64,000 nucleotides of DNA from a virus, in IMG/VR virus record IMGVR_UViG_3300045283_000397, positions 26,565 through 90,564 of that record, one strand, 5' to 3'. Below are positions 30,649 through 37,655 of the stretch, piece by piece (position 1 is the stretch's first letter; each line of letters starts with the position of its first letter). The notes below the pieces were generated by a model. The model made no database searches. It saw only the letters and a list, made by a program, of their open reading frames with translations, and was not told the origin of the DNA. The translations under genes and the position numbers were made by a program.

Positions 30649-32154
30649 CTATACCCAAGGACACGCTAGCTGCCCGCCCGCGGCCACCAGCGTTAACCGT
30701 TCACGCGCTCGCGTTACCGCCACGTACCAAACACGGCGCTCAGGATCAGGATTGGTCTCCATTTCCTGATGCGTCCTTTTTGCCATATCCGATAAAACGA
30801 TTACGTATTCTGCTTCACTGCCCTTGGACCCGTGTATGGTGCTGATGCGCACCCTAGGCTTGGCGCGTAGCCGCTCGCCGCGCCTGCGCATCGCCAAGAT
30901 GTAGCCCACGTCCTGCTGCGGGAGGCGATCGAGCGCGACGTGCCAGATCGCGTCGACAAGCAGGCCGCCCTTCTTCTTGAGATCATCCAGCGTGACCGGG
31001 GGGGCCTGCTCGTCGAATGCGCTGAGCGATTTGTATCCGCGCGCTACCCCGCGCCCCACGCTCATGGCCTGGTACACTGCGCGCGCTGCTTCCACCGCCA
31101 CCGCGCCCCCGGCCCTTAGCCTCTCCCAGTCAGATATTACCTGCAAGACTTCGGTGCTTACCGAAGGCTTTTCATTGCGGTGATAGTACACGCCGGCTTC
31201 GCGCAGCGCGGGCGCCACCACATCGTTGAGCACATAGGCGTTGCGCGCCAGCACCAGCACGTCCGGCCCCTCGGTCAGCCCCACGTCGAAGGCGACCTCG
31301 TGCGCCACCGCGCCCTCCGCTGCGCGCGGCGCCCACTGCTTAGGCCTGCGGTGCGCTACTGGGGAGATGAGTGTATTGGCGAGGATCTGTACAGCGCGCG
31401 GCACGCGGTAGGATTGGCCCAGCACGCGCACGTCCCCGGCCATGTCCACTAGATGGGACGAGTCTGCTCCGGCCCATTGGAAGATTGCCTGGTCGTCATC
31501 CCCGGCCACCACGCAACGCTTGGCGCCCTGCCTGAGGCGATCGAACACATCCCACTGTAATTTCGGGAGGTCTTGACATTCATCTCCTATTAATGTCTCC
31601 AGGCGCAGCTGGAGGCCCTCCCTGAGGAATTGCTGGAGCATGTCGGTGTAGTCCATCAGCCCCCGCGCACGCTTGAATTCGCGCAACGCGCGCGCCACTC
31701 GCTCCACCTCGTGCCACGGCAGGCCATCATCAAACTGATCGAACTGCTCTCGCAGTTTGACCATCTTGATTCTTGCCAAGTTTTCCATAAAGATGATGCG
31801 GTCGCCGGGCTCGAAGCCCGCCTGGAGCCCGTCTTCCGACCACCCCCCGGTCACCCTTATGCCGGCCCAGTCGGCGAATTCCCTGGTCGCCTTGCGGTCC
31901 ATCACCTCGCCCGGGCGCAGGCCCAGCAGCCGGAAGCACAAGGAGTGCAGCGTGCGGAACCAGGGCAGCTGCGCGCGCGCCAGCCCGAACTTCTCGCTCG
32001 CGCGCGTCACGGCCTCCTCGGCCGCGCGCCGCGTGAACGAGAGGTAGGCGATGCGCTCGGGTGCCACGCCGCGCGCCAGCTCTGCGTCTACGATGTCGAG
32101 TAGCGACGTAGTCTTGCCGCAGCCGGGGGGGCCAAGGATAATCTCGGGCATCAT
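30649..32154 (-). CDS. UvrD-type SF1 helicase (second)
   Basis: 501 residues: motif I GPPGCGKTT (8-16), motif Ia YLSFTRRAAEEA, motif II DECQD (191-195), motif III GDDDQAIFQWAG, motif IV SYRVP, motif V TIHGSKGSEAEYV, motif VI YVAVTRARERL. DECQD replaces the usual DEAQD. Distinct in sequence from the helicase at 16871. Start at ATG 32154, overlapping the upstream stop as ATGA. Likely a replication or recombination helicase. Confidence 0.9.
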   Translation of the reverse strand: MMPEIILGPPGCGKTTSLLDIVDAELARGVAPERIAYLSFTRRAAEEAVTRASEKFGLARAQLPWFRTLHSLCFRLLGLRPGEVMDRKATREFADWAGIRVTGGWSEDGLQAGFEPGDRIIFMENLARIKMVKLREQFDQFDDGLPWHEVERVARALREFKRARGLMDYTDMLQQFLREGLQLRLETLIGDECQDLPKLQWDVFDRLRQGAKRCVVAGDDDQAIFQWAGADSSHLVDMAGDVRVLGQSYRVPRAVQILANTLISPVAHRRPKQWAPRAAEGAVAHEVAFDVGLTEGPDVLVLARNAYVLNDVVAPALREAGVYYHRNEKPSVSTEVLQVISDWERLRAGGAVAVEAARAVYQAMSVGRGVARGYKSLSAFDEQAPPVTLDDLKKKGGLLVDAIWHVALDRLPQQDVGYILAMRRRGERLRAKPRVRISTIHGSKGSEAEYVIVLSDMAKRTHQEMETNPDPERRVWYVAVTRARERLTLVAAGGQLACPWV

Positions 32155-32540
32155 GTGAATAGGCGCAAGATCATGGTTTTGGCATTTTCTAAGGTAGTGG
32201 CTTTGACGCAGGCTGGGTGGTGGCGCCAAGTGCCGAAACTGGAGCAATCGCCCGCGATAAAGACCGGGATGCCATTGGCGATGGCGATGCCTACCTCTAC
32301 CAGGGCGCCACGCAACTCGTCTCCCGGTTCTGCGTAGACGATGAGCGCGCGCGAGGTTTCCACGTCGTGCTGATCTACCATCCAGAAAATATGAAAATCC
32401 TCGGGCGTAGCGGACTCTTCATGCGCGGCTTGATCGAACCAGCGCGCGTGTAGATCTATGCCATGTTGCTTCCATTCGTAGCGCAAATCACACAAGCGCG
32501 GCGCATATTTAATCTTACTGGCGATATAGACACGGATCAT
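32151..32540 (-). CDS. Nucleoside 2-deoxyribosyltransferase-like protein
   Basis: 129 residues starting MIRVYIASKIKYAPRLCDLR, with HARWFDQA, an acidic FWMVDQHDVETSRALIVYAE and GALVEVGIAIANGIPVFIAG, the fold and motif order of the NDT family, which exchanges bases on deoxynucleosides. GGAG 8 bases before the ATG decides the start. May supply or recycle deoxynucleosides. Substrate unknown. Confidence 0.78.
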   Translation of the reverse strand: MIRVYIASKIKYAPRLCDLRYEWKQHGIDLHARWFDQAAHEESATPEDFHIFWMVDQHDVETSRALIVYAEPGDELRGALVEVGIAIANGIPVFIAGDCSSFGTWRHHPACVKATTLENAKTMILRLFT

Positions 32541-32702
32541 TGCATTTGCTCCAGCTGCTCCGCCACCGCCCTTAGCGCCGCGGCCCACTCCCCCGGCGCA
32601 CCGCGCGCCAGCCGGCGCCCGAGCGAGCGCCCGGGCCATCTCTCCGGCTACGCGCGCCATCGCGTTATGGGCGCGCGCCAGCTGCTGCTCACGGTCAGTC
32701 AA
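32537..32702 (-). pseudogene. Small gene interrupted by one-base shift
   Basis: From TTG 32702 the frame gives LTDREQQLARAHNAMARVAG then EMARALAR, a good amphipathic helix; it then becomes Gly-rich. A second frame gives RLARGAPGEWAAALRAVAEQ and ends at TGA 32537, overlapping the next ATG as ATGA. Removing one base of the three-C run at 32618-32620 joins them into one 54-residue protein with both junctions in the style of this genome. Confidence 0.45.
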
Positions 32703-32853
32703 GCACTTCGACGACTAGCGGGGGAAAGTGCCCGAAAATTTTGTCGAAGCCGTATTCGTACGGCTCCTCGCGCATTTGCTGTTGCAATGCGGCGATGGCG
32801 CGCTCATTGCGGCGCGGCGGCTTATATTCAGAAGTCTCGATGTCATTTTCCAT
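32695..32853 (-). CDS. Hypothetical protein, 52 aa
   Basis: MENDIETSEYKPPRRNERAI followed by a helix (ALQQQMREEPYEYGF). Start chosen for AGGA 9 bases upstream; a longer reading from 33132 would cross a structured non-coding region. Not recognised. Confidence 0.6.
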   Translation of the reverse strand: MENDIETSEYKPPRRNERAIAALQQQMREEPYEYGFDKIFGHFPPLVVEVLD

Positions 32854-32872
32854 AGCATGGTTCCTAGATAGA

Positions 32873-32979
32873 GTGCCTCCCCGGCACGCGTGGGTGAGAC
32901 GGCGAGCGCGCAGCGGAACTGGGCGAACTACGGCGCGCTGGCCGGGGAGGCGCATGAAAGCCCCCCTTGGGGCTTTCAT
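32873..32979. other. Structured non-coding element with adjoining hairpin
   Basis: GTGCCTCCCCGGC (32873-32885) pairs with GCCGGGGAGGCGC (32941-32953) in a stem of 12 Watson-Crick pairs and one wobble. Inside it AGCGCGC pairs with GCGCGCT. Directly next to it ATGAAAGCCCC (32954-32964) and GGGGCTTTCAT (32969-32979) form a perfect 11-bp hairpin with a CCTT loop, terminator-like but without a U-tract. Lies between the SSB-like gene and the 52-aa gene; could be a leader RNA, a processed RNA or a terminator complex. Confidence 0.5.
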
Positions 32980-33132
32980 ATCAGGTGTTGAGTGCCGGGC
33001 CTCGTGGGCTTCTGACTTCCCGGTTGTCGCGTTTTTGTCGCATCCCACTTGAAGCAAGTCCTTCCTTTGCCGCGTCGAACTTGCAAAGCCACAGCGTCCA
33101 CCGAAGGACGGGGTCGACACGGCTTGAACCAA

Positions 33133-33987
33133 TTAGAACGGCGGATCGCTGGCCGCCGCGCCCGTGTCGGCCTCGGGCGCCGCCTGCTTTTCGCCCGACT
33201 CCACTGCGGCGCACAGCGCCCGGCCCAGCGCGATGTCCTCGGCCGTCTGGACCCAGCCCGCGCGCTGGGGGTCGAGCAGGTACCACTCGCCCAGCTTGTT
33301 GGTTCTGTATCGGGTTTTTAACCGATACAGATGGTGAAATGCGGCGGATTGCTTCCCGGGGGCCAGGGGGTGGTTGACGATGTCGCTATTCCAGCCCTTG
33401 GCCACCGTGTGGCCGGTGCCCGAGAATGGGATTACGTAGGGCAGCCGGCCGCCCGCGTCGGTGTGCACCAGGCCCGTCACTTGGCGCGTCTCGACCACTA
33501 TGGTGCCCTTGGGCATCACCCAGGCCTGGCGCTGGTTGCCGCGGTCGTCCGTTATGGTGCCCAGCTTGGCCTCCGGCGGCCGGTGCGTGTGGCGCGCGAC
33601 GAAACCGGAGCCGCGCTGCGCGCCCCATTCGATCCAGAGGCCATGGGCAAAGTGGCAGGGCTGGAAAATGACCCCGTCGTCTCCAGAGACGACTGGGTCA
33701 TCGGCGTTGCGCAGCCAAATACACCCCGCCTCGGCGCCCTCGATATAGTTCTCGTTCTTTTTGAGCACCTGCGGGCTCTGGGCCTGGAGCACGTAGATGA
33801 GCGGCACCAGGTTATCGGCCTGGTCGGTGCTCACGCCGCGCCCGGCGTCCTTCTCCATCTCGGCCATCAACGCGGCGGGCAAGGCACCCTCGGCCTGGGG
33901 TACCACGGCGCCTTGGCCGGGGCCGGGGGGTTTATTGATCTCCTCGGTGGTCGGCACAGGATCTTTGGTACGACTTAGGATAGACAT
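33133..33987 (-). CDS. Probable single-stranded DNA-binding protein
   Basis: 284 residues; acidic Ala-rich tail ending DTGAAASDPPF, resembling the SSB C-terminal interaction tip. The body (DNLVPLIYVLQAQSPQVLKK, NENYIEGAEAGCIW, GLVHTDAGGRLPYVIPFSGT) is like conserved phage proteins found beside replication genes. The SSB assignment rests on tail and context only. Third gene of the leftward replication operon starting at 34797. Confidence 0.55.
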   Translation of the reverse strand: MSILSRTKDPVPTTEEINKPPGPGQGAVVPQAEGALPAALMAEMEKDAGRGVSTDQADNLVPLIYVLQAQSPQVLKKNENYIEGAEAGCIWLRNADDPVVSGDDGVIFQPCHFAHGLWIEWGAQRGSGFVARHTHRPPEAKLGTITDDRGNQRQAWVMPKGTIVVETRQVTGLVHTDAGGRLPYVIPFSGTGHTVAKGWNSDIVNHPLAPGKQSAAFHHLYRLKTRYRTNKLGEWYLLDPQRAGWVQTAEDIALGRALCAAVESGEKQAAPEADTGAAASDPPF

Positions 33988-33991
33988 AGGC

Positions 33992-34198
33992 TTAGGCTCC
34001 CTTCATTTGTTCGGAGATAACTTCGGCCGCCACCTTCTTGATGTAAGCCGACCAGCGATTGCGATCGTCCCAAGGCGTTAGGGCAAAGGGTGGGTAGCCG
34101 CTCTTCGCCATGTCCTGATAGCCGTCATTGGCGCGCTGAATGATGGCGTCGGCTATCTGCTCGGGTGTTTTGGTTTGGAGCTTGGGGCGCTTGGTCAT
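33992..34198 (-). CDS. Hypothetical protein, 68 aa
   Basis: MTKRPKLQTKTPEQIADAII; helical start, then PPFALTPWDDRNRWSAYIKK. Overlaps the 200-aa gene by 4 bases. Not recognised; context suggests replication. Confidence 0.6.
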   Translation of the reverse strand: MTKRPKLQTKTPEQIADAIIQRANDGYQDMAKSGYPPFALTPWDDRNRWSAYIKKVAAEVISEQMKGA

Positions 34199-34797
34199 GT
34201 CTTGCGCTCCTTGATCTCCACCTGGTGGCCGTGGGTGGCGCCCAGCGCTTCCATCTCCGCGCCGCTAAGGCCGCGGTGAGCTTCCACCTGCTCGCGGAAC
34301 CAGGCGGTGAGAGTGTTCCACTGCACGGTGCGCTTAAGGGAAGCGATGAGGCCCGCCTCGCCCAGCTTTTGGACCAGTGTACGGGCCTCGTCGATCTCTT
34401 CGCGGTTAAACTCTACCGAGACCACGCACTTGATGATGTCGCCGCCTTGCTTGGCTTCGAGCAGGTCGAAGGCCGCCTCGCGCTTCTCGCTGGGCCACTC
34501 CGCCGCGATGTTGGCCCTATAGTAGGGCTTTAGGCGCGCGTCGTAGGCGGGCAGGTTGCCGGCCGCCGGCAGCCCGACTTGGTCGGTGCCCGCGGCCATC
34601 AGCAGCGCCGGCAGCGTATCGAACCTTCTTTTGTCGATGCGCGCCTGGGTCTCCTTGCGGCGTGCTTCCAGGTCGGCGAGCACTTGCTGGTCGTCGCGCT
34701 GGGCGGCGAGCTCGGCGCGCACCGTTTCTAGGGTAGCCGGCGCAATGGCCAGGGGGCGCTCGGCGTCTACAAGTACGGCGGTGGGTATACCATTCAT
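34195..34797 (-). CDS. Hypothetical coiled-coil protein, 200 aa
   Basis: MNGIPTAVLVDAERPLAIAP, then a long helix (LAAQRDDQQVLADLEARRKE), a YDARLKPYYRANIAAEWPSE segment and a C-terminal domain (VVSVEFNREEIDEARTLVQK). First gene of the leftward replication operon, preceded by GGGAGA and by the leftward promoter near 34912. Possibly works with the SSB-like protein; not recognised. Confidence 0.65.
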   Translation of the reverse strand: MNGIPTAVLVDAERPLAIAPATLETVRAELAAQRDDQQVLADLEARRKETQARIDKRRFDTLPALLMAAGTDQVGLPAAGNLPAYDARLKPYYRANIAAEWPSEKREAAFDLLEAKQGGDIIKCVVSVEFNREEIDEARTLVQKLGEAGLIASLKRTVQWNTLTAWFREQVEAHRGLSGAEMEALGATHGHQVEIKERKT

Positions 34798-34911
34798 AAG
34801 CTGTCTCCCAGTTCCATACACGGGGGCGAGGGGGCTGAGGCAGGAAATCCCCCGGCGCAGCCTGCCCAGGTACTTGGCCACATCTTGCGATGCCGCCCCC
34901 GTGCAAGGAGT

Positions 34912-34940
34912 ATAGTGGCGCTAGGCGCAGGCGCGGTAAA
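34912..34940 (-). promoter_or_regulatory. Leftward promoter with TTTACC -35
   Basis: On the minus strand TTTACC (34935-34940) with a GCGC-starting spacer; 17 bases on is CACTAT, 20 bases on is the better TATACT (34909-34914). It would start the 200-aa gene, SSB-like protein and following genes. It lies back to back with a rightward promoter at 34954. Confidence 0.45.
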
Positions 34941-34953
34941 GTGCTATTTTTGC

Positions 34954-34982
34954 TTTGTCGCGCCGGCCGCGCGGGCTAAGCT
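34954..34982 (+). promoter_or_regulatory. Rightward promoter TTTGTC-17-TAAGCT
   Basis: TTTGTC (34954-34959), 17-bp spacer beginning GCGC, TAAGCT (34977-34982). A variant of the TTTACY form. It would drive the 35073-39834 genes. The sequence between here and 35073 holds the leader and no other gene. Confidence 0.45.
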
Positions 34983-35072
34983 ATTGGAGTAAACGGTGAG
35001 TTACCAACCATAGGAATCTCAGTTCATAGTTTCCCGGCGCCTCGCGGATTTTCAGGGGCTAGGAGAACGAAA

Positions 35073-35942
35073 ATGATCAGTCATCCGAATCGCGGCACGA
35101 TCACCAAGGCCATCGTGACTAAGTTGCTCAAGATCGTGGACGCTGGTCTTGTGAAAGGCGTCGGTAACGCCAAGCCGGGCAAAATGTGTATCGAGGCGGC
35201 AGTCTGTTACGCGCTCGGCGAGCCGCATGGCGATAGGCCGTCCTGTGTCGCTCCGGTTCTCCGTGAACTCAAAATTCGTCTGAACGATAGCAATTGGTCC
35301 TCGGAAGAAGCCAGGGCCAAGGGCCTGCGCCGGCTCGGCGTGGCCCAATTGGGCAGCGCTGGCGCGCTGGACGAAAAAGAGTTCCGGCGCCGTGTTTTCG
35401 ATTACGCCCTGCGGTCATCCGTTCCGGCCGCCCTGCGGTCTGCGGCTACAATCCAGAAGGGCCACAAGCACAAGGCAGCGCTGCTTGATGCAGCGGCGCG
35501 GTGCGAGAAGGAAGGAACAAGGGAAGCGGCTTTGCAGGCTAAGAACGCCGCCGCCGCCGCCGCCTACGCTGCCGCCGCCGACGCCGCCGCCGCCGCCCAC
35601 TTTGCCGCCGCCGCCCACGCTGCCGCCGCCCACGCTGCCGCCAACGCCGCCTACGCTGCCGCCGCTGCCGCCGCCGCCCACGCTGCCGCCGCCTACGTTG
35701 CCGCCAACGCCGCCTACGCTGCCGCCGCTGCCGCCGCCGCCTACGCTGCCGCCGCTGCCGCCAACGCCGCCTACGCTGCCGCCGCCTACGTTGCCGCCCA
35801 CGCTGCCGCCGCCTACGTTGCCGCCGCCCGAAAGGCCGCTCGCGACACGTCGCTCGCGGCCTATGCAGAGGCGGTCGTGCAAATCCTCGTCAGTATGGAT
35901 GCGCCCGGTTGCAAATGGCTTGAACTAACGGAAGCGGCTTAA
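35073..35942 (+). CDS. Alanine-repeat protein, 289 aa
   Basis: The N-terminal 150 residues (PGKMCIEAAVCYALGEPHGD, PSCVAPVLRELKIRLNDSNW) form a conserved globular domain I have seen in phage and bacterial proteins of unknown function. Residues about 159-252 are almost pure Ala with Tyr, His, Asn or Val every fourth to eighth position, a regular helix or solenoid. A short C-terminal helix follows (LAAYAEAVVQILVSMDAPGC). AGGAGAACGAAA precedes the ATG. Confidence 0.75.
   Translation: MISHPNRGTITKAIVTKLLKIVDAGLVKGVGNAKPGKMCIEAAVCYALGEPHGDRPSCVAPVLRELKIRLNDSNWSSEEARAKGLRRLGVAQLGSAGALDEKEFRRRVFDYALRSSVPAALRSAATIQKGHKHKAALLDAAARCEKEGTREAALQAKNAAAAAAYAAAADAAAAAHFAAAAHAAAAHAAANAAYAAAAAAAAHAAAAYVAANAAYAAAAAAAAYAAAAAANAAYAAAAYVAAHAAAAYVAAARKAARDTSLAAYAEAVVQILVSMDAPGCKWLELTEAA
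35547..35829 (+). repeat. GCC-rich low-complexity repeat encoding Ala tract
   Basis: About 280 bases built from GCC with interspersed TAC, CAC, GCT and AAC codons; longer units such as AACGCCGCCTACGCTGCC recur. In frame with the alanine-repeat gene; likely to vary in length by slippage. Confidence 0.85.
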
Positions 35943-35958
35943 CCAACGAGAGACCAAA

Positions 35959-36219
35959 ATGCGAATCAACGGGAAGCGTGTCGTGGATGCCACGAAGCCC
36001 CTGCATATTTCAGTGTCAAAGCGTGACGCCGCGTTCGGAAAGACAATGGACCCGGCGAATAAGGCGCTCAACTGGCTGGCTCTTGAACTTGCCCGCCTCC
36101 GCCTCCGGCCGACTGAGGAGGAATTGACGCGGGTTGTAATTCAAGGTCGCGATGAATTATGGACGGATCGATCAATCGTCCGCGCCATCACTGCGCGATT
36201 CCCCAAGGTGCAACTATGA
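35959..36219 (+). CDS. Hypothetical protein with INGKRVVDATKP N-terminus, 86 aa
   Basis: Begins MRINGKRVVDATKPLHISVS and shares this module and the KRDAAFGKTMDP segment with the 142-aa protein at 14266. The C-terminal half differs (LARLRLRPTEEELTRVVIQG). A GAGA lies 8 bases before the ATG. Function unknown. Confidence 0.65.
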   Translation: MRINGKRVVDATKPLHISVSKRDAAFGKTMDPANKALNWLALELARLRLRPTEEELTRVVIQGRDELWTDRSIVRAITARFPKVQL

Positions 36220-36701
36220 CGGACGCGTGGGTTGAGTCTGCATGGCGGACTTATAACAATCAGCGGCCACGGGGTGACATCAGCGCAAAGCCAGCCTTTC
36301 AAGCGGGCTGGCGCGCCGCGCTCGCCGCAGCGCAGGCCGGGGCGCCGTACTTGCAGGGCGAGCTACGCTGGCTTGATGAGTTTGTCCACACGATCTTGCA
36401 TGAGTTTGAGGGAGTGCTACCCGATCCTGAGCGCTACCAGTTGACTCCATTGGAAAAAGGCCGCGAAGCATTTATTGCGGATGCTCGCGCGCAAATCAGG
36501 AGCAGAGTTGACCGCGCCCTACGGCCTCCCGCAGCGCCGGCAGAAAGTACAAGTTGCTTGGAGTGCGGTATGCCAACGCCGTGGCATAAAAGCAAATGCA
36601 GCCTCGCGCCGCCCCTGTCAGCTTCCGAGCAGGCAGGAGCACCAAGCAAAGTCCTTCTGACCGGCATTCACCCCTACGGCAAATCACTGAGGGACAAATG
36701 A
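36216..36701 (+). CDS. Hypothetical protein, 161 aa
   Basis: MTDAWVESAWRTYNNQRPRG, a helical middle (AALAAAQAGAPYLQGELRWL) and a Cys/His patch (STSCLECGMPTPWHKSKCSL) that may bind zinc. ATGA overlaps at both ends tie it to its neighbours. Not recognised. Confidence 0.6.
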   Translation: MTDAWVESAWRTYNNQRPRGDISAKPAFQAGWRAALAAAQAGAPYLQGELRWLDEFVHTILHEFEGVLPDPERYQLTPLEKGREAFIADARAQIRSRVDRALRPPAAPAESTSCLECGMPTPWHKSKCSLAPPLSASEQAGAPSKVLLTGIHPYGKSLRDK

Positions 36702-36880
36702 GCTACGACCGAAACCCAAGCTACGAGCGGCTTTTGGCCCATACGTTGCGCCACGGCATAAAGAAATGGTTGCTTCGTGGCACATATCGCGAGGACGCCC
36801 AGACGATCCGCGCCGCCATCAAGCGTATGTCCTCGCGCGAGATCGCCAAAAGACTGGCGCGCATCTTGGCACAGCGTTGA
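36698..36880 (+). CDS. Hypothetical basic protein, 60 aa
   Basis: MSYDRNPSYERLLAHTLRHG with a strongly basic C-terminus (IKRMSSREIAKRLARILAQR). ATGA start overlap. Possibly nucleic-acid binding; not recognised. Confidence 0.6.
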   Translation: MSYDRNPSYERLLAHTLRHGIKKWLLRGTYREDAQTIRAAIKRMSSREIAKRLARILAQR

Positions 36881-36909
36881 TGGCCCTATTACAACGGAGG
36901 AAATGAAAG

Positions 36910-37146
36910 ATGGATCGCGCAGAACTGGGTGTTGATGGTAATTGCGGTTTTGCCTTGCTTGGGGCCAATATCCAAGAAGGCGAAGCCGAGTTTGAACCCA
37001 TCAAAGACTTTGGTCAACACTGGCACGCTGAACAGCATCGGCAGGCAAAGCTTGCCATCAACAGGGCCTTTCGGCGTCTCAAGGAGAGATTAGGTAGGAA
37101 TGACCTCTCCTACTTCCTTGGCCCTAGCCATCCCGATAGTTGTTAA
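36910..37146 (+). CDS. Hypothetical protein, 78 aa
   Basis: MDRAELGVDGNCGFALLGAN; acidic start and a basic helix (AKLAINRAFRRLKERLG). GGAGG lies 9 bases before this ATG, and another ATG lies closer to it in a short frame. Not recognised. Confidence 0.6.
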   Translation: MDRAELGVDGNCGFALLGANIQEGEAEFEPIKDFGQHWHAEQHRQAKLAINRAFRRLKERLGRNDLSYFLGPSHPDSC

Positions 37147-37173
37147 CGACAGCTTAGCCACGGAGGGCAAGAA

Positions 37174-37413
37174 GTGAGTGATGTTTCTAAGGTGGTAGTT
37201 GACGCTAATGAGTTGGCCAAACTGCGCGCCGATCTTGCACGGACAACGGAAGCTCTAGAAGCCATTTTTAACTTAACCGATGGAGAAATCGAAGTGAGAT
37301 TTAGAACGAGTAGCACTAAGACCGAGGAACAAATGGGTCGAAACTCGACGATCTATAGTTTGCTATCTCTGCCGCGCAATATGGCCCGAGATGCTCTTCG
37401 CGATCGGCAATGA
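37174..37413 (+). CDS. Hypothetical coiled-coil protein, 79 aa
   Basis: GTG start, GGAGG 8 bases upstream. VVVDANELAKLRADLARTTE ... is a probable coiled coil; the rest is polar. A+T is higher here than in surrounding genes. Not recognised. Confidence 0.6.
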   Translation: MSDVSKVVVDANELAKLRADLARTTEALEAIFNLTDGEIEVRFRTSSTKTEEQMGRNSTIYSLLSLPRNMARDALRDRQ

Positions 37414-37460
37414 CATAATGACCGGATGAACGATATATTTTAATTTACAACGAGGACACA

Positions 37461-37641
37461 ATGTCTAAGAAAACCAGACATGACCGCAATCGAGGTTCTT
37501 TGAGCCATCCGTGATGATATCAAAGAAATGGAGTGAGAATCTTTCGGAGAGAACCAGCGATTGCTTCTGGTCGCTAAGGCCAATGTTCTGGAAATTGTAA
37601 ATGACTGGATCGAGTATGTCTTAGCGCTGACAGAACGATAA
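37461..37641 (+). pseudogene. Decayed small gene with frameshift and two in-frame TGA codons
   Basis: ATG 37461 (GAGG upstream) reads MSKKTRH and then stops. From ATG 37480 a second frame gives MTAIEVL, TGA at 37501, AIRDDIKEME, TGA at 37534, then ESFGENQRLLLVAKANVLEI ending at TAA 37639. Reading both TGA as Arg (CGA) or Trp yields a smooth helical protein of about 53 residues. Other genes here use TGA as a true stop, so decay by point mutation is the simplest reading. Confidence 0.5.
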
Positions 37642-37655
37642 CTTTCCATTTTACA

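Noticed and set aside
33060-33125. tRNA-like 7-bp stem GTCCTTC/GAAGGAC with GTTCGA inside.
   Set aside because: Only about 52 bases between ends and no D or anticodon arm, so it is not a tRNA; no other support for function.
37501-37536. Genome-wide recoding of TGA to Trp.
   Set aside because: TGA ends many genes in ATGA or TGATG junctions here, including terS and terL, so it is read as stop.
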